Made by a program: the position numbers and the translations under genes. Positions 25,058-33,992 of a stretch of 64,000 nucleotides of DNA are shown here, one piece after another. Every line of letters starts with the position of its first letter. The stretch's first letter is position 1. This DNA comes from Saccharibacillus kuerlensis DSM 22868 (GTDB lineage Bacteria > Bacillota > Bacilli > Paenibacillales > Paenibacillaceae), in contig NZ_KB899277.1 in assembly GCF_000378145.1 (NCBI RefSeq), positions 558,001-622,000 of the forward strand, written 5' to 3'. The notes beneath the pieces were generated by a model that was not told the origin of the DNA, did no database searches, and saw only the letters and a list, made by a program, of their open reading frames with translations.

Positions 25058-26671
25058 ATGGTTTTTGTGGTTGCCCTTACGATCATTATCGCATTCGTAT
25101 TATGGGGGGCTTTCTTTCCCGAACAGCTCGGGAACTCGGCGCAGATTGCGCTTGATTTTTCTACGGAAAAATTCGGCTGGTTTTATCTGCTGACCGCTTT
25201 CGGATTCCTCGTGTTTGCCCTGTACCTGGCGTTTGGACGCTTTGGGCGCATTAAACTGGGCAAAGACGAGGACGAACCCGAATATTCCACCACCTCGTGG
25301 TTTGCCATGCTGTTCAGCGCCGGCATGGGCATTGGCCTCGTATTTTGGGGAGTGGCGGAACCCGTATCGCATTATATCGATCCTCCCGAAGAATTGGAGG
25401 GCGGCACCGCTTTGGCGGCACGGATTTCCATGCGCTATTCCTTTTTCCATTGGGGGCTTCATCCGTGGGCCATCTATTCGGTTATCGCGCTGTCGCTAGC
25501 CTACTTCCAATTCCGCAAAGGCTACAAAGGCCTCATCAGTTCTACGTTCGTGCCTCTGCTCGGCGAACGGGTCAATGGACCGATCGGTAAAACGATCGAC
25601 GTGCTCGCTATTATCGCGACAACTTTCGGCGTAGCGACCTCGCTCGGCCTGGGCACGCTGCAAATTGCGGGCGGCATCGAGCAGATTTTCGGCTATCAAA
25701 GCAGTACCTTCATGATGGTCATCATCATTGTGATCGTCACCGTCCTGTATCTGGGTTCCTCGACAACAGGCTTAGATCGAGGCATTCGGATCTTGAGCAA
25801 CGCCAATCTGGTTATCGCAGTCCTGCTGCTCTTGTTCGTACTGTTCGTCGGCCCGACTTCATTCATTTTCGATACGTTTACTGTCACGCTCGGCGGATAT
25901 ATGCAAAATCTGGTCCAAATGAGCCTGCGCATGACTCCGTTCTCTGACAGCACCTGGGTTGCGGCTTGGACGCTGTTCTATTGGGCATGGTGGATTTCCT
26001 GGGCACCATTCGTCGGTACTTTCATCGCCCGGGTTTCCAAAGGTCGTACGATTCGCGAATTCGTGCTCGGCGTTCTTCTTGTTCCCAGCCTATTCGGCTG
26101 TTTGTGGTTCGCAGTATTCGGCGGCGCAGGCATTTACTCCGAACGCTATCAGAACAGCGGATTGGCCGACGCCGTACAAAACGATGTAACGTCCGCCCTG
26201 TTCCTGATGCTGCAAAACCTTCCGATGGGCATCATTGTATCGTTCCTTGCACTTATGCTGATCGCCATGTTCTTTATTACGTCGGCCGATTCCGCCACCT
26301 TTGTGCTCGGAATGCTGTCTTCCAACGGCGATCTTCATCCATCAGGAAAAATTAAAGTCACTTGGGGTATCGTACAGTCCTCGATCGCCATTGTGCTGTT
26401 GGTCAGCGGCGGTCTCAGTGCTCTGCAGACAGCCTCAATTGTCGTAGCGCTGCCTTTTGCCATCATTATGATCGGCATGTGCGTATCGCTTCACAAAGCT
26501 CTTTCGGAAGAACATCGTGAAAGCAGAAAACGCGATAAGCGAATGCTCGCCGAATACAAATCCATCTTCGATGCCGCAAAAGAGCAGCAATTGAAGGAAA
26601 ATGGTACGTTGAAAGCACCGAAAGCGCCGAAGCTTCCTAAAGCATCGAAAAACACTCAAAAACCTGACTGA
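25058..26671 (+). CDS. BCCT-family glycine betaine/choline-type transporter (OpuD-like)
   Basis: This 537-residue carrier has twelve predicted membrane helices and the BCCT signatures. SAGMGIGLVFWGVAEP is the sodium/glycine-rich helix 3 region, and WTLFYWAWWISWAPFVGTF forms the Trp-rich substrate cage. FFITSADSATFVLGML follows near helix 10. It is expected to bring compatible solutes into the cell by sodium symport, as OpuD does. The C-terminus is a Lys/Pro/Ala-rich tail (KAPKAPKLPKASK), possibly the osmosensing end seen in BetP. AAAGGAG precedes the ATG. A terminator follows. Confidence 0.9.
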   Translation: MVFVVALTIIIAFVLWGAFFPEQLGNSAQIALDFSTEKFGWFYLLTAFGFLVFALYLAFGRFGRIKLGKDEDEPEYSTTSWFAMLFSAGMGIGLVFWGVAEPVSHYIDPPEELEGGTALAARISMRYSFFHWGLHPWAIYSVIALSLAYFQFRKGYKGLISSTFVPLLGERVNGPIGKTIDVLAIIATTFGVATSLGLGTLQIAGGIEQIFGYQSSTFMMVIIIVIVTVLYLGSSTTGLDRGIRILSNANLVIAVLLLLFVLFVGPTSFIFDTFTVTLGGYMQNLVQMSLRMTPFSDSTWVAAWTLFYWAWWISWAPFVGTFIARVSKGRTIREFVLGVLLVPSLFGCLWFAVFGGAGIYSERYQNSGLADAVQNDVTSALFLMLQNLPMGIIVSFLALMLIAMFFITSADSATFVLGMLSSNGDLHPSGKIKVTWGIVQSSIAIVLLVSGGLSALQTASIVVALPFAIIMIGMCVSLHKALSEEHRESRKRDKRMLAEYKSIFDAAKEQQLKENGTLKAPKAPKLPKASKNTQKPD

Positions 26672-27024
26672 TTGGACAGCCTTACCATTCACGCGACAAG
26701 TGGACTGGTGGATCTACCGCTTGAATTTCAAACTTATGGCGGATGAATAAGTTCATGATCATTTAGGTCAAAAAGCTCCGTTCCACCTCAAAGTGGGCGG
26801 GGCTTTTTTCAATCCGACAGTTTCCTGTCCCGACACTTTAAAAATCGAACCTGCGGCAGTTGGGGCAAGCGGCCTTTCAAAGGGTATATCATCAGCAAGG
26901 CCGTCCGGTCTATTTCCGACTGCTCCAAATTCTCCGTCCATATCCTTTTGCGGACCGGAGTCCGGAATGACGGCATATTGTCGATATCCAAATACGAATT
27001 TCTGATTTGAAAGGAGCGGTCCCT
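26672..27024. other. Intergenic region before the MurE paralogue
   Basis: The region holds the BCCT terminator (26768-26808) and about 200 bases before the next gene. No further gene or operator was recognised. Confidence 0.5.
26768..26808 (+). terminator. Terminator after the BCCT transporter
   Basis: The stem AAAGCTCCGTTCCAC/GTGGGCGGGGCTTT (with G-T pairs) ends in TTTTTT. Confidence 0.75.
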
Positions 27025-28503
27025 ATGAAGCTTAGCCACCTGCTCGGAACGGCTCTGAACCATTCCTGCCCCGTAGATGCTGATCCGAACGTCTGCGGAC
27101 TTGCTTTTCATTCCGAACAAGTAAGGCAGGGAGATCTGTTTGTTGCCATAGCCGGCACCGGTACAGACGGTCATCGCTACATAGCCGACGCGGTTGAGGC
27201 CGGCGCATGCGCGGTCGTCTGCGAACATCCCCCGTCTTATTGTGCGGTTCCCTGCATTGGCGTATCGAACGCCCGCTTGGCGCTGGCGCTGTTGTCCGCC
27301 GAGTTTTACGGTCATCCGGGTTCAGAGCGTACCCTGATTGGGGTAACGGGAACAAATGGAAAAACGACGACCTCCCACCTGATTCATCATGTGCTGGAAA
27401 GCACCGAACAGCCTGCGATGCTGCTCGGCACGGTCGAGCGGCGTATGAACGGGCGCTCCTATCCCTCCTCCATGACAACACATGATGCGCTGCAAATCCA
27501 ACGTTGGCTGCGGGAAAGCCGTGACAGCTGTGCCGTGCTGGAGGTCTCTTCCCACGGACTCGACCAGCATCGGGTAAGCGGTCTTCGCTTCGACTATGCC
27601 GTGTTTATGAATCTCAGCCGGGAACACTTGGACTATCACCAAACGCTGGAGATCTATTTCCGTTCCAAAGCCCGTTTATTCCAGCTGCTGAAACCGGGCG
27701 GAACAGCCGTCGTCTGCACGAACTGCCGCTGGGGACGGCTGCTTGTCGGTGAATTGAAGAGCGAAGGCATTCATACGCTGACCTTTGGCCGGAGGGAAGA
27801 TGATGATCTCCGACTAGTTTCTGCCGATTCCGGCACAACAACCGAATTTACAATCGCCGAAAAAGGCATGCGGTCTGCCGTACCAATCCGCTTTCGAATC
27901 CCGCTGCCGGGCCTGCATAACGTTTGGAACGCTGCGGCTGCCATTCTGCTCGCACGCAGCCGAGGGATTCCGGCGGAAAGCATTGCCAGCGCTCTGCAGC
28001 ATTTCCCCGGCGTTCCAGGCCGTCTGGAAACTTACTCTCATCCGAACGGCGCATTGTTGATTGTAGATTACGCCCATACCCCGGACGGCCTGCTTCAATG
28101 CCTGCATGCCGTAAAAGCTTATAGCCCCAAGCGGCTGACCCATATCTTCGGATTCCGCGGAGGTCGTGATGAAGACAAATGGGAAACGATGCTGAAACTG
28201 TCCAGACGTTACAGTGACCGCACGGTGCTCACATTCGATGATTTGAACCTCACCTCTGCCGAAAGCATGCTGGAGCGTTACCGGTCACTCAGCCGCGGAG
28301 AAACAGATATTCGCGCCGATCGTACGCTGGCCCTCGAAGAAGCTTGGAACAACGCTGTTCCCGGAGAGTGCATTCTAATTACCGGCAAAGGACCCGAACT
28401 GTACAAAGAAGATTTCCGACTGAAGACTCATTCCGATCCCGAAACTATACGTTATCTGCAGAAGCGTGCTCTTCTTGAGTCCGAAGAAGCCGCTGCACGC
28501 TGA
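27025..28503 (+). CDS. MurE-like Mur ligase paralogue
   Basis: This Mur ligase of about 492 residues is related to UDP-MurNAc-Ala-Glu ligase MurE. The N-domain starts LSHLLG and includes DSR-like GLAFHSEQVRQGDLFVA. The ATP loop is GVTGTNGKTTT (about residues 107-117). YFRSKARLF carries the carbamoylated Lys site, VDYAHTPDGL opens the C-domain, and GPELYKEDF is close to the family's GHE motif. The amino-acid-specificity motif, DNPR in meso-DAP enzymes, reads DDLN (28237-28248). GAAAGGAG precedes the ATG. It stands alone, away from any dcw cluster, so a second peptidyl-amide ligase activity is possible. Confidence 0.82.
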   Translation: MKLSHLLGTALNHSCPVDADPNVCGLAFHSEQVRQGDLFVAIAGTGTDGHRYIADAVEAGACAVVCEHPPSYCAVPCIGVSNARLALALLSAEFYGHPGSERTLIGVTGTNGKTTTSHLIHHVLESTEQPAMLLGTVERRMNGRSYPSSMTTHDALQIQRWLRESRDSCAVLEVSSHGLDQHRVSGLRFDYAVFMNLSREHLDYHQTLEIYFRSKARLFQLLKPGGTAVVCTNCRWGRLLVGELKSEGIHTLTFGRREDDDLRLVSADSGTTTEFTIAEKGMRSAVPIRFRIPLPGLHNVWNAAAAILLARSRGIPAESIASALQHFPGVPGRLETYSHPNGALLIVDYAHTPDGLLQCLHAVKAYSPKRLTHIFGFRGGRDEDKWETMLKLSRRYSDRTVLTFDDLNLTSAESMLERYRSLSRGETDIRADRTLALEEAWNNAVPGECILITGKGPELYKEDFRLKTHSDPETIRYLQKRALLESEEAAAR

Positions 28504-28604
28504 GTCTGAAGAAGCCGATGCATGCTCAATCCTATTCTGCGTGCATCCTGATGCCGATTCCGGATTTCGAAGGCTAAAGGTTCTTTTTCAACCGATGACC
28601 CACA

Positions 28605-28653
28605 TAAAAAAGGCCGTTCCGGTCGCTGACACGACGTAGGAACAGCCTTTTTA
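28605..28653. terminator. Bidirectional terminator
   Basis: The stem AAAAGGCCGTTCC/GGAACAGCCTTTTT with an 18-base loop. It can end both the MurE-like gene and the convergent binding-protein gene. Confidence 0.75.
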
Positions 28654-28665
28654 TGAATTACTTAC

Positions 28666-29682
28666 CTACTTGCCCAGCAGGCTGTCCGTAATGAACGTCA
28701 GCTGCGAGTCGAGAGAAATCGGATCGTTAAAATAGTACGCAACCGGGTCGATTTCGAACACCTGACCGGCTTTTACTCCCGGAAGGTTCTTCCAAATACT
28801 GCTGTTATAGACGGCAGGGCCATCATCTGCGCTCTGCCATGGCGCAGTGAAGATGTAATCTCCCGCAAAGTCTTCCAGCGTTTCGAGCGAAATGCTGGCA
28901 AATCCTGCGCCGCTGTCGATCGCTTCCTTCTGAGTGCCGGCAGGCGCCTTCAATTCCAGCTCTTGATACAGGATCTCGCCGCCGCGGCCGAATGTGTCGC
29001 CCATGACGTAGATACCTTTATCGTAAGGTTGAAGAATCGAAACGGTCTTGTCTCCGACTGCCGCCTGCACTTCAGGCTTCAGTTCGGCGATCCGCGAATC
29101 CCAACTGTCGACCCATGCCTGTGCTTCGGATTCGCGGTTGGTCATCCGTCCGAACTCCAACATGCGCTCCTTCGTATTCAACTTGCCGTATTCGAATGCA
29201 ACTGTCGGTGCAATCTTCGAAAACTTCTCCAGATTTTCGTTGCCAACCCAAACGATAATCAGATCGGGATCAACTCCCAGAACACTTTCTACCGAAGAGC
29301 CGTCACCGATATTGGTAACGCCATCCGTCTTCTCTTTGAGCACCGCGCTCTGGAATACATGATCCGGTGCACCGACCGGCGTAATGCCAAGCTGTACAAA
29401 ATCGCCAAAGTAACTATCCGCAATAACGACGATTCGTTTCGGATTTTTCGGAATCGTAATATCTCCGTTAGCCGCTGCATATACGATCGTTTCCGAATCG
29501 TCTGCAGCGGCTTCTTTCGCTGCACGGTCTTCGGCAGGTGCCGTCGCCGGATCGGTTACAGCCGACTCATTCTGCGTCTGTGTATCGGTCGCTGCTGTAT
29601 CCGTTTGGTTTCCACATGCCGCCAACATAATCAGCAGCAGAACCGTTCCTAGTAGAAATCCGAGCTTTCTCCAGGTTTTCAT
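28666..29682 (-). CDS. Iron-siderophore binding lipoprotein
   Basis: This 338-residue solute-binding protein is of the FecB/FhuD/YfiY type. It has a type II signal peptide with lipobox LAAC (Cys23), then a Thr/Ala/Asp-rich linker of about 40 residues. The two-lobed domain starts near IPKNPKRIVVIADSYFGDF, with SSVESVLGVDPDLIIVW and GIYVMGDTFGRGG. A perfect Fur box lies 46 bases before the start, so it is iron-repressed. No permease or ATPase gene is adjacent, so it must share a transporter encoded elsewhere. The siderophore cannot be told from the sequence. Confidence 0.88.
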   Translation of the reverse strand: MKTWRKLGFLLGTVLLLIMLAACGNQTDTAATDTQTQNESAVTDPATAPAEDRAAKEAAADDSETIVYAAANGDITIPKNPKRIVVIADSYFGDFVQLGITPVGAPDHVFQSAVLKEKTDGVTNIGDGSSVESVLGVDPDLIIVWVGNENLEKFSKIAPTVAFEYGKLNTKERMLEFGRMTNRESEAQAWVDSWDSRIAELKPEVQAAVGDKTVSILQPYDKGIYVMGDTFGRGGEILYQELELKAPAGTQKEAIDSGAGFASISLETLEDFAGDYIFTAPWQSADDGPAVYNSSIWKNLPGVKAGQVFEIDPVAYYFNDPISLDSQLTFITDSLLGK

Positions 29683-29727
29683 GTGTGTGAGCTCCCCTTT
29701 TGTCGCCTGAATTCCGCCCCTTTATTA

Positions 29728-29742
29728 TGATAATGATTATCA
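29728..29742. promoter_or_regulatory. Fur box
   Basis: TGATAATGATTATCA is a perfect 7-1-7 inverted repeat matching the Bacillus Fur consensus TGATAATNATTATCA. It lies just upstream of the siderophore-binding lipoprotein gene. Confidence 0.92.
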
Positions 29743-29806
29743 ATACCAGGACGTAACTCGAATATTACCCCAATCCAAGCTGTTTTACAAGAAGATTATC
29801 CAAACT

Positions 29807-30544
29807 TTAGAGGCCCAGAACGATTCGGCGAATTTCCGAGTAATCGGCGGCTGTGTAATGCGGTTCATGATCCGTTTCCCGCTTGGCGAGACGAGGGTTA
29901 AACCACAGTACCGTCCAGCCGGCATCGATCGCACCGACAACATCATTACGCCAAGAATCCCCGATATAGAAGCTGTTTTCCGGCGACGTTTCCGTTGCCC
30001 GGTTCACATGTTCGAATAGTCGCACATCGGGCTTGGCAATACGTACTGCCCTTGACACAAAGATCAGTTCCGGCGAAATCAGTTCCTGTAGTCCCAATGC
30101 TTCCGCCTTGCGAAGCTGATGCTCCGGCGGACCGTTTGTAATAACGCCGACCAATCGCCCCGCATCCTGAAGTTCCATAATCAGCTCTCGCGCTCCTTTA
30201 TAAAGCGTAATCGCATACTGCTTGGACAAATAAGCATCCTGAAGCGCTTGTGCTTTCTCGTCAGTCAGTTCGTAATCAAATTCTCCCAGTGCCAATTGAA
30301 AACGTTCACGCCGCATTTCCTCCAATGTCATCGTTCCTGCCGCACCGACGCTGCCTCCTTCTTTGGGAGAAAGTCCTTGTGTCGCGGACAATAGATCGCT
30401 GTAATAGCGTACCCGGTGATACAACCGCTCATACGGAAATTTGTCTCCTGTACCGAGTACCTCGCGTACTCCAAGTTCCAACGGCTCCAAATGATCATAT
30501 AAAGTATCGTCCAAATCGAAAAAAACAGCTTTTTTCAAGTGCAT
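29807..30544 (-). CDS. HAD-superfamily phosphatase (subfamily IA)
   Basis: This 245-residue HAD hydrolase has motif I FFDLDDTLYD (about 8-17, catalytic Asp), motif II VITNGP, motif III Lys in AKPDVRLFE and motif IV YIGDSWRNDVVGA. The helical cap lies between about residues 18 and 100. This type includes pyrimidine 5'-nucleotidases (YjjG) and phosphoserine-phosphatase-like YsaA. A strong AAAGGAG site precedes the ATG. It lies just downstream of the cyclic nucleotidase on the same strand with a 117-base gap, so both may be involved in nucleotide phosphate recovery. The substrate is unknown. Confidence 0.85.
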   Translation of the reverse strand: MHLKKAVFFDLDDTLYDHLEPLELGVREVLGTGDKFPYERLYHRVRYYSDLLSATQGLSPKEGGSVGAAGTMTLEEMRRERFQLALGEFDYELTDEKAQALQDAYLSKQYAITLYKGARELIMELQDAGRLVGVITNGPPEHQLRKAEALGLQELISPELIFVSRAVRIAKPDVRLFEHVNRATETSPENSFYIGDSWRNDVVGAIDAGWTVLWFNPRLAKRETDHEPHYTAADYSEIRRIVLGL

Positions 30545-30661
30545 TCCCTCTCCTTTGCTTCAATTATAAAAGTACGGCAGCGGAATATCCGCCGCCGCCG
30601 TTAGATTGTCGAAGGATCGATATGCTGTCATTTCTCTTCCGGCAGTATGCTGCATATTGAT

Positions 30662-32551
30662 TTATTTTCCACCGAGCGTGGACAGATCAATTTCAAAGCG
30701 GGCAAATCCGCCTTCCGCCATACCGGCGAATGATATGCCTATCGGCATGTCAGATTTGCGGGCTTCCGGAGAAGACAGCAGCTCAACCGTCAATCCTTTT
30801 GGAGTTCCGATCAGTGTCCAGTTACCGTCCGCTTTTGACATCAGCCGTCCGGAACTGCGAATATAATCGGTCAGAATCTGACGATTCTCGTCGGGAGATG
30901 CCAGAACGATGCGCTGTCCGTCTAGGTTTGCAATCGGTGTCGAGAACGCTCGGTAATTATTCGTCGCGATAATGAATTTTTCTCCTGCTTCAACTGGACG
31001 TCCTTCATAGCATAACTTCCCGATCCGCTCGGACTCGGGATTCAGAAGTTCACACGAAGCCGAATATTTCGCAGGACGTGTCACATCGATTGTATAAGTT
31101 ACCCCGTCGATAATATCAAAGTTGAATGACGGAAAGTCCGGATCAATCAAACTTTGTCCGTTCTCTCCCTGCGGATCGATTGTACGGAACAGACCGGCTG
31201 CCCATTCCAACCACTCTTTCAGTTCCGCTCCCGTCAGCAGCAGCGCACATAGAGTATTCGGATAATTGTATAAATCCGCAATATGTTTGACTGCCAGCGG
31301 ACCGGCGGGAATGTCGGTGTAAAAAGAAGGGCCATAGCGGCCTCCGGTCTTGAATGGCGCTCCGGCTGCCAGCACGGGAAGATTTTCATAGGGGGTACCC
31401 TGCATTTCTTTTTTCAAATACCAGCGCTGCGCGTCGTTAACAATCTGTACCGAAGCGCTGTCGAGCGTCAGAGCGAAGAAGCTGTTGATCGGTTCGGTCG
31501 TTTCTCCAACTGCTGTGCGGATATAATTCAGCGTCTCTTCGTGTGCCGCACTCACCGCTCTGGCCGCCTCCTCATCCGTCCGCACCCGTGCAGCCGCCTG
31601 CATCGTATCGTAGACCGGACGGGCTTCGGCGCGGCTCCCGGTCACTTTCCACCCTTCAACCGTCCGTTCAAGCTCCAGATCCACGACGCCGAGATGATCG
31701 CCCGCATAACCTGCTTCGACAGCGGGAACACCGTTTATCGTGCCGCGAGTCAGGTCAACACCCGTTTTCCCTTCGAACGCCGCTCCGGGAAAAACTTTAT
31801 GCGCATGCCCGAACAAAATAACATCGACATCAGGTACCCGGCTCAGATGCAGAACCGCATTTTCCGTCATCGGGGCTTCCGGAATATCTTCGTAGCCGCA
31901 GTGTGCCAACAAAACGACGAGATCGGCGCCTTCGGCTTTCAGCTTCGGCACAAACATTTTAGCCGTCTCGACCATATCTTCCGCTTTTAGGCGGCCTTCG
32001 AGATTGGCTTTGTCCCAGTTCATGATTTGCGGCGTCACCAGTCCAATTACCCCGATCTTGATCGGATGTATGTCTCCCGCCTCATCTTCGATTGACCGCT
32101 CAAGCAGCAGATAAGGAGGCAGATAATGCGAGTGCTTCGGCAGATCTTCTCCATCCAGATACAAATTGGCGTTCGTATACGGAAAATTCGCTCCTTCCAA
32201 TGCCTTGTCCAAATACTCCAACCCATAATTAAATTCATGATTGCCAAGTGTACCTGCATCGTAACCAAGAATGTTCATCGCCTGATAGACCGGATGGATG
32301 CCGCTGCTTTCAAGACCGCCCGATGCCATATAGTCGCCCATCGGATTGCCTTGGAGGAGATCGCCGTTGTCGAATAACAGCACATTTTTCTTCTCCGCTC
32401 TTGCCTGCCGAATCAAAGCCGCCGTCTGGGCAAATCCGTACTCCAATACCGACCGATCCCCATAATAATCATAATTCATCATATGAACATGAAGATCTGT
32501 CGTTTCCAATATTCTTAGACTGGTTTTAATACTCAGTTTACTCTCCCCCAT
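30662..32551 (-). CDS. 2',3'-cyclic-nucleotide 2'-phosphodiesterase/nucleotidase, cytoplasmic type
   Basis: This 629-residue protein of the CpdB/5'-nucleotidase family has two domains. The metallophosphoesterase domain shows the metal ligands in TTDLHVHMMN, FDNGDLLQG, LGNHEFNYG, LLAHCG and FGHAHKVF. The C-terminal nucleotide-binding domain contains GTPYENLPVLAAGAPFK and IATNNYRAF. It has no signal peptide or cell-wall anchor, unlike secreted YfkN. The annotated ATG has no ribosome binding site. GGGGGAG lies just inside the frame, so the true start may be a few codons downstream at a non-standard codon. It is divergent from the phosphonate-type import operon. Confidence 0.85.
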   Translation of the reverse strand: MGESKLSIKTSLRILETTDLHVHMMNYDYYGDRSVLEYGFAQTAALIRQARAEKKNVLLFDNGDLLQGNPMGDYMASGGLESSGIHPVYQAMNILGYDAGTLGNHEFNYGLEYLDKALEGANFPYTNANLYLDGEDLPKHSHYLPPYLLLERSIEDEAGDIHPIKIGVIGLVTPQIMNWDKANLEGRLKAEDMVETAKMFVPKLKAEGADLVVLLAHCGYEDIPEAPMTENAVLHLSRVPDVDVILFGHAHKVFPGAAFEGKTGVDLTRGTINGVPAVEAGYAGDHLGVVDLELERTVEGWKVTGSRAEARPVYDTMQAAARVRTDEEAARAVSAAHEETLNYIRTAVGETTEPINSFFALTLDSASVQIVNDAQRWYLKKEMQGTPYENLPVLAAGAPFKTGGRYGPSFYTDIPAGPLAVKHIADLYNYPNTLCALLLTGAELKEWLEWAAGLFRTIDPQGENGQSLIDPDFPSFNFDIIDGVTYTIDVTRPAKYSASCELLNPESERIGKLCYEGRPVEAGEKFIIATNNYRAFSTPIANLDGQRIVLASPDENRQILTDYIRSSGRLMSKADGNWTLIGTPKGLTVELLSSPEARKSDMPIGISFAGMAEGGFARFEIDLSTLGGK

Positions 32552-32700
32552 TATGTAAGATAGAATGAGACCTTTGCTTGATCGTACTGTTTGCCATAAG
32601 CTTACGGGTTTTGGAACCCGCTTAACGAAAAGCGCTCATTTTCCCGGCTTGAACTAGGATGCCACTGAACAGTATTTTTCGCAAGATATCGCATTTGAAC

Positions 32701-32739
32701 TTTACATTAATTTAACAAAAATCGTGTTCCAACTTTACT
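32701..32739 (+). promoter_or_regulatory. Candidate PhoP box upstream of phnD
   Basis: TTTACA at 32701 and TTAACA at 32712 are TTHACA repeats spaced exactly 11 bases. A further TTTACT at 32734 keeps the same 11-base phase. This is the layout of PhoP-binding direct repeats in Bacillus. Phosphate-starvation control of a phosphonate-type importer would be expected. Confidence 0.55.
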
Positions 32740-32829
32740 CATCCGGAGGAAATTGCTGGTACACTTCTGTTTGTCGGCTTCGAGCCGCAAAGTTCATACA
32801 GCACATAACCAACCAAGGGGGAAAAGATT

Positions 32830-33801
32830 TTGTTCAAGAAAGTACTTACGATCTGCATGTCTCTTGCAGTTACAGCCAGCTTGGCAGCGTGTGGCAGCAG
32901 CAGTAACAACAACGCAGCGGGCGGCGAAGCAGCAACTGGCAACGATACGACAGCCGAGGCCGCTGGATTTACCCCTACAGAACTGCGCGTTCAATTCGTT
33001 CCTTCGCAGAACGCAGAAACACTCGAAGCCAAAGCAAAGCCGCTTGAGGAACTCCTCGGCAAAGAGCTCGGTATTCCGGTAAAAGTCAGCGTTTCTCCTA
33101 ACTATAATACAATCATCGAAGCGATGTCCGCGAAACAGGTTGACGTAGGCTTCCTGCCTCCGAATGGCTATGTACTGGCTCACGACGTTAGAAATGCAGC
33201 CGATCTGCTGCTGCAAGCACAGCGCTATGGCGTAGAAGAAGCAACAGGCGCACCAACGGAAGAAAAAGTCGACTTCTACAAATCCCTGATTCTTGTTAAG
33301 AAAGATTCCGGCATCAAGAGCCTGGAAGATCTGAAAGGCAAGAAAATGGGTTGGCAGGACGTTACCTCTTCCGCAGGCTACGTATTCCCGGCTGCAGCCA
33401 TGGTCAAAGCCGGCATGGATCCTGCCAAAGATGTTCAAGGCGTAACGCTGAAAGGCCATGACCAAGCGGTACTGGCTCTGCTGAACGGACAGGTTGACGC
33501 AGTTGCTGTCTTCCAAGACGCTCGCAACACCGTAAAAGGCGATATTCCGGACGTATTCGAACAAACAGAAATTCTGTTCTCGACAGACCCGATTCCGAAT
33601 GACACGATCAGCGTGCGCAGTGACATGACGGACGAGTGGAAAACGAAAATTTCCGACGCGTTCATCGCTCTCGGCGAAGATCCGGAAGGTCAAAAAATCA
33701 TCAATGATGTATACACGCACGTAGGCTACGCAAAAGGCGACGACGCTAACTTCGATATCGTTCGCGAATCCGCAAAAGCTGTAGGCCAGAAGATCGAATA
33801 G
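32830..33801 (+). CDS. phnD: Phosphonate/phosphite-type binding lipoprotein PhnD
   Basis: This 323-residue lipoprotein belongs to the PhnD/PtxB/HtxB family. The signal peptide ends at lipobox LAAC (Cys about 21) and a Ser/Asn/Gly-rich linker follows. The binding fold starts at LRVQFVPSQNAETLEAKA. SPNYNTIIEAMSAKQVDVGFLPP and WQDVTSSAGYVFPAA contribute the ligand loops. The start is a TTG with AAGGGGG about nine bases upstream. It begins the phnDCEE operon. Whether the ligand is phosphonate, phosphite or phosphate is not decided, because no C-P lyase or phosphite dehydrogenase gene lies nearby. Confidence 0.88.
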   Translation: MFKKVLTICMSLAVTASLAACGSSSNNNAAGGEAATGNDTTAEAAGFTPTELRVQFVPSQNAETLEAKAKPLEELLGKELGIPVKVSVSPNYNTIIEAMSAKQVDVGFLPPNGYVLAHDVRNAADLLLQAQRYGVEEATGAPTEEKVDFYKSLILVKKDSGIKSLEDLKGKKMGWQDVTSSAGYVFPAAAMVKAGMDPAKDVQGVTLKGHDQAVLALLNGQVDAVAVFQDARNTVKGDIPDVFEQTEILFSTDPIPNDTISVRSDMTDEWKTKISDAFIALGEDPEGQKIINDVYTHVGYAKGDDANFDIVRESAKAVGQKIE

Positions 33802-33883
33802 TCCTCATCTTCACCGGTTCTAAAGCGTCAAGATATCATCTCGACAAAACTGATTTAACACGCCATTTTCAGCCCATCATGCA

Positions 33884-33921
33884 GCGCCGCTTGCGGGTTT
33901 TACTCCCGCAAGCGGCGCTGT
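33884..33921. terminator. Strong hairpin between phnD and phnC
   Basis: A perfect 15-bp stem, AGCGCCGCTTGCGGG paired with CCCGCAAGCGGCGCT, around a short loop. No T-run follows, so it is more likely an mRNA stabiliser protecting the phnD message than a full terminator. Confidence 0.65.
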
Positions 33922-33992
33922 GCGGCGTTTGGAGAAGACATAAATTTGACCGGTATTCCTGACGCAGGAAGCATACCCGGAGAAAGCAGGCC

